A stretch of DNA of 64,000 nt, taken from Adiantum capillus-veneris. Taxonomy: Eukaryota; Streptophyta; Polypodiopsida; Polypodiales; Pteridaceae. Each line of letters opens with the position of its first letter. The stretch's first letter is position 1. The translations under genes and the position numbers were made by a program. Where the stretch lies: NCBI GenBank assembly GCA_014529385.2, contig CM043950.1, forward strand, positions 75,337,935-75,401,934, written 5' to 3'. Below are positions 61,101 through 64,000 of the stretch, piece by piece. The notes under the pieces are model-generated. The model was not told the origin of the DNA and did no database searches. It worked only from the letters and a program-made list of their open reading frames with translations.

Positions 61101-61980
61101 TAGTAGGTTTGGTCTCACAATTCACCACTTTTCCACTATATGTCATTATAATAAGAGGAATTGGGTGCTAAGGTCCACCACTTGTCCAGCCTATAAGGTT
61201 ATACCTTGAATGGTATTTTTTCTCACCACTTGTAATTCCCATGACATGCTTTACATGGGGGTTTTGTTCCAAGGTTCACCACTTGTCCAAGCAAATTCTA
61301 TTGAAACATAGAGAGAAACAAAGGTCCACCACTTTTCCAAGCTAGGCTCCATTGAAACATGGACCTTAATACCAAATTATTCCTAGTAGCATGAGTAATA
61401 TTTTGTACATGGGGGGTTTGCATTCAAGGTCCACCACTTGTCCAACGTACTTTTCCTAGTAGGTTTGGTCGCAAGATTCACCACTTGTCCACTCTATGTC
61501 ATTATATTAATAATAATTGGGTGTTAAGGTCCACCACTTTTCCAACCTATAAAGTTATATATTGAATGGTATTTTTTCTCACCACTTGTAATGTCCATGA
61601 TATGTTTTACATGGGGATTTTGTTCCAAGGTCCACCACTTGTCCAAGCTAAATCTGTTCAAACATAGAGAGAAACAAACATGCACCACTTATCCAAGGTA
61701 GGCTCCATTGAAACATGGAGAGAATGATGCTCCACCATTTATCCAAGATAGACTCCATTGAAACATGGAGAGAAGTAAGCTCCACCATGTTTCCAAGATG
61801 CTAGAGTCCATTGAAATACCCAAAACCCCTGATACTTTGTACATGGGGGGTTTACATTCAAGGTCCACCACTTGTCCAACCTATTATCCCTAGTAGCATG
61901 AGTGGCTTGGTCTCAGGATTCACCACTTGTCCACTCTATATCATTATATTAAGAAAAATTGGGTTTCCATATCTAAATGG
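58186..61980 (-). repeat. core-repeat array in minus orientation
   Basis: Copies of AAGGTCCACCACTTGTCCAA, the exact complement of the left-array core, with the same linkers in reverse (CCATTGAAACATGGAGAGAAG). Monomers of about 430 bp are recognisable from the recurring CCTATTATCCCTAGTAGCATGA..TCACCACTTGTCCACTCTATG words. Copies are more diverged than in the plus array. Confidence 0.93.
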
Positions 61981-62301
61981 ATCTTTGCTTGGATAAGTGG
62001 TAGACCTTGAGACCTAAATACCCATTCTACACTAGAGCATTGGTTAAGCCTTATACACTTCAAGCATACCTTTAACAACAAGTAGTAGTTATTAGTTGAC
62101 TTAAGTATAGTTGAACTCCATGGTATTGAGACTAAGAGAGAGTGTAGCATAAAAAAGAGTCAGGATTTTAATTTGACTTTCTTTCTATTAATGAGTAGAT
62201 CGTAGATGGATTTTGGTATCTAATAAAACCTTAGGGTAGACAATGTAAAAATCATGTCTATTGTTGTGTTTGCATTAAGTGTTCTTGTTCTTTAATTTCA
62301 G
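61981..62301. other. spacer before the second FCP1-like exon
   Basis: AT-rich sequence with one degenerate plus-oriented core (TTGGATAAGTGGTAGACCTTG near 61,990) and the acceptor TTTAATTTCAG ending at 62,301. No gene is seen. Confidence 0.55.
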
Positions 62302-63076
62302 AACCATTACAGAAAAATGGATTGGCTATATGCTGGCATAAATTGAAGAAAACTATTGAATTACCCATCCAACCTCCTCCAAGACCTTGTCCAAGGAATG
62401 AATCACCTCCTTATCACCTACCACTTGCTTTCAAGGACATCAAAAGAGTACTTATCTTGGATCTAGAGGGGTTACTTCTCAAGACAGTTGAAATGAAACA
62501 TGGAGATTCTATGCCATCTTGGGCTCAACACATGCGACTTGTGGAGGACAAAGATGAAGTTTATCATGTGGTGCGACCAGACGCACAAAGTTTTTTGGAT
62601 TTTTGTGCTGAATACTTTGAGCTATGGATATGGAGTTGCTATAACTTAACAAGGGTGCAACGCATCACACAAAAGTGTTTTCCTGAGCAGTATACCAAGT
62701 TCAAGGTGTTTATGAGTAACAAAAATTGCCAAAATCCAAATATCATGTTAGGATTTACAAGGGTTTATCACAAAAATCTGAGTGATATTTGGAAGATATT
62801 TGAGGATTTGGATGCAAACAATACCTTAATTTTTGATGACACTCCATATAGGGTGATGTGGAACATGCCAGGGACATATCTTATATTTCCAAAGATGTGA
62901 GGCAAACTTTCGAGCAACTTCAAAACTTCTTGCAGAGAACCATAATTCCATGGTTGGTAGGATGGTTGTATGCAAGAGATAAGAGAGTCTATACATATAA
63001 CACAATTGTAAATCAGTATAGTGATTCTGAGACAAATTATGTCCTTGGTGTGTACTTGTCAACACGAAAGCATTGA
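62302..63076 (+). pseudogene. second FCP1/HAD-like exon, variant DxE motif, frame change
   Basis: The exon follows an acceptor and is open from its first base, so an upstream exon must supply the start. FCP1-like core: VLILDLEGLLLKT (motif I with Glu replacing the second Asp), VRPDAQSFLDF, WIWSCYN (motif II) and LIFDDTPYRVMW (motif IV). The reading frame hits TGA at 62,898 just after L-I-F-P-K. Shifting by one base in the adjacent AAA run keeps coding D-V-R-Q-T-F-E-Q-L-Q-N-F-L to a stop at 63,074. That tail looks genuine, so one base is probably missing. It is a diverged paralogue of the 55,989 gene, with no SAP-like tail. Function is unproven; I list it as broken, but a sequencing error is equally possible. 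Confidence 0.6.
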
Positions 63077-63194
63077 ATAAATATGGCTATAAGATGCTTT
63101 TTTTATTCCAGTGTGTATCTTTCAACATTTGTATAATTTGATATAGTCTTTTTTTTTTTAATAAAAGGTGTGTCAATTTTATGAACACTTGAAT

Positions 63195-63305
63195 GGAGTG
63201 CACCCTACTCTAAGGGGACTTCAATGTACTATTGGAGTGCATCCTATTGTAAGGGGACTCTGATGTATTGCTAGAGTGCACCCAAATTTTTGGGGACTCA
63301 TTTTT
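63195..63305. repeat. three 39-bp tandem repeats
   Basis: GGAGTGCACCCTA..AAGGGGACT units begin at 63,195, 63,234 and 63,273, each 39 bp apart; the third is degenerate. Just downstream of the second FCP1-like gene. Confidence 0.85.
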
Positions 63306-63904
63306 TATTTGATTGGGGCCTATGTTGGGTCATATAGTAAAAGAAATTCATTTTTTGTCAATTCATATCGAGGTTGCATTTATTTGGAACTATGAAAGAA
63401 TTGATGTTTGATGTCAAAATAAAACTTGTAAGTGTGGATCAGAGAATTCATGGACTTTAAATATGTGAGAGGGATCTTTTTCTTGGGCACAAATGTTTGC
63501 TTCAAGAATTTTGTCATTACATACTTTATGTGAAAGACTTTTAGAACCTAAAAGACTTTGAAAACAAAACTATGGAATCTAAGTGCATGTATTCTTGAAT
63601 GGCTTGAAAGTTGATGTATACATGCATGTCGCCTTGATGAAGATTTAGATCTGACAAGATGGAAAGATATAATTCTTGGACGTTACCTTTGTCAATTTGG
63701 TAATAACATATTTAACTTTCTTTTAATATGGGTGGAAAATATATTATTATGTGCATTTGGAAAATATATTATTATGTGCATATTTAACTTTCTTTTAATA
63801 TGGGTGGAAAATATATTATTATGTGCATTTGGAACCTAATTGCTTGACCTTCAAACCAAGATTCCTATGTTATTTTTTCATATACTTTTTTATACTGAAT
63901 TAAG
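63306..63904. other. stretch without genes, with a 72-bp duplication
   Basis: AT-rich. CATATTTAACTTTCTTTTAA at 63,707 recurs at 63,779 with the following 50 bp (period 72). No coding domain. Confidence 0.6.
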
Positions 63905-64000
63905 ATTGTGGATGCAAGGTCCACCACTTGTTTAAGCTAGATCTAAGAAAGTATATATACTGAGTCTTCAAACTAGTAAACCAAGGGGAGAGAGAAGCAG
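63905..64000 (-). repeat. border module, copy 3 (inverted), cut by window end
   Basis: The reverse complement matches 49,328-49,411 and 58,041-58,100: CCTTGGTTTACTAG, then TATATAC-TTTCTTAGATCTAGC and a core variant. Another minus-oriented array presumably continues beyond 64,000. Confidence 0.8.

Noticed and set aside
37816-62000. Regular repeats and spacers as a CRISPR array
   Set aside because: Linkers between cores are themselves repeated and vary in length, units are nested in higher-order repeats, copies switch strand, and the genome is eukaryotic with introns.
49480-63076. Bacterial plasmid or contaminant with a ParB partition system
   Set aside because: The ParB-like gene has spliceosomal introns in consistent phase, a SET domain, eukaryotic FCP1-like neighbours and no ParA-like ATPase.

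Overview
The window reads as nuclear DNA of a land plant. It has short T-rich spliceosomal introns (GTAAGT donors, poly-T/CAG acceptors), tRNA-derived SINEs, plant-type LTR elements and a low density of intact genes. A Penelope-like reverse transcriptase and a TTAA-flanked piggyBac-like element, both uncommon in flowering plants, together with a DUF7869-type protein make a large-genome seedless plant (fern or lycophyte) or a conifer more likely than an angiosperm. This placement is a weak inference; I recognised no conserved housekeeping gene.

Left part (1 to about 30.6 kb): layered, mostly dead transposons. A Penelope-like RT fragment (about 5.6-9.0 kb) is split by a 1.34-kb piggyBac-like element with intact TTAA duplications. 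A Ty3/gypsy integrase tail (10.9-11.3 kb) and a LINE-1-type RT fragment (12.0-13.0 kb) follow. Two copies of one tRNA-derived SINE lie on the minus strand. The second is interrupted by a 4.1-kb gag-only LTR retrotransposon (15,227-19,343, minus) with both LTRs, a polypurine tract and a TSD. An unidentified broken ORF cluster (20.7-22.2 kb) and a 5'-truncated retroelement with two retropepsin-like regions and no recognisable RT or integrase (about 24.1-30.6 kb, minus) complete this half.

Right part (about 31 to 64 kb): this looks like a different kind of unit. It begins with an intact 1,045-residue DUF7869-type, DDE-like protein on the minus strand (30,978-34,115). About 15 kb of hierarchical repeats follow, built on the 20-bp core TTGGACAAGTGGTGGACCTT, all in plus orientation. 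Next comes a plus-strand cassette: a multi-exon gene joining a ParB/sulfiredoxin-like DGQHS domain, a degenerate methyltransferase-like region and a C-terminal SET domain (49,480-55,286), then an FCP1/HAD-like gene with a possible SAP-like tail (55,989-57,122). The same 20-bp core then continues in minus orientation (58.0-62.0 kb), followed by a second FCP1/HAD-like exon (62,302-63,076) and the start of another minus-oriented block at the window end. A border module of roughly 130 bp is present three times: in plus orientation before the cassette, and inverted after it and again at the window end.

My best reading is that about 31-64 kb is part of a large, possibly foldback-like mobile element. 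In this view, inverted arrays of transposase- or ParB-type binding sites flank genes for a DDE-like enzyme and chromatin-type proteins. The architecture is visible in the sequence; the mobile-element interpretation, the binding roles and the outer boundaries are inference. Two genes in this unit carry single-base frame changes in short A runs, which could be decay or assembly error.
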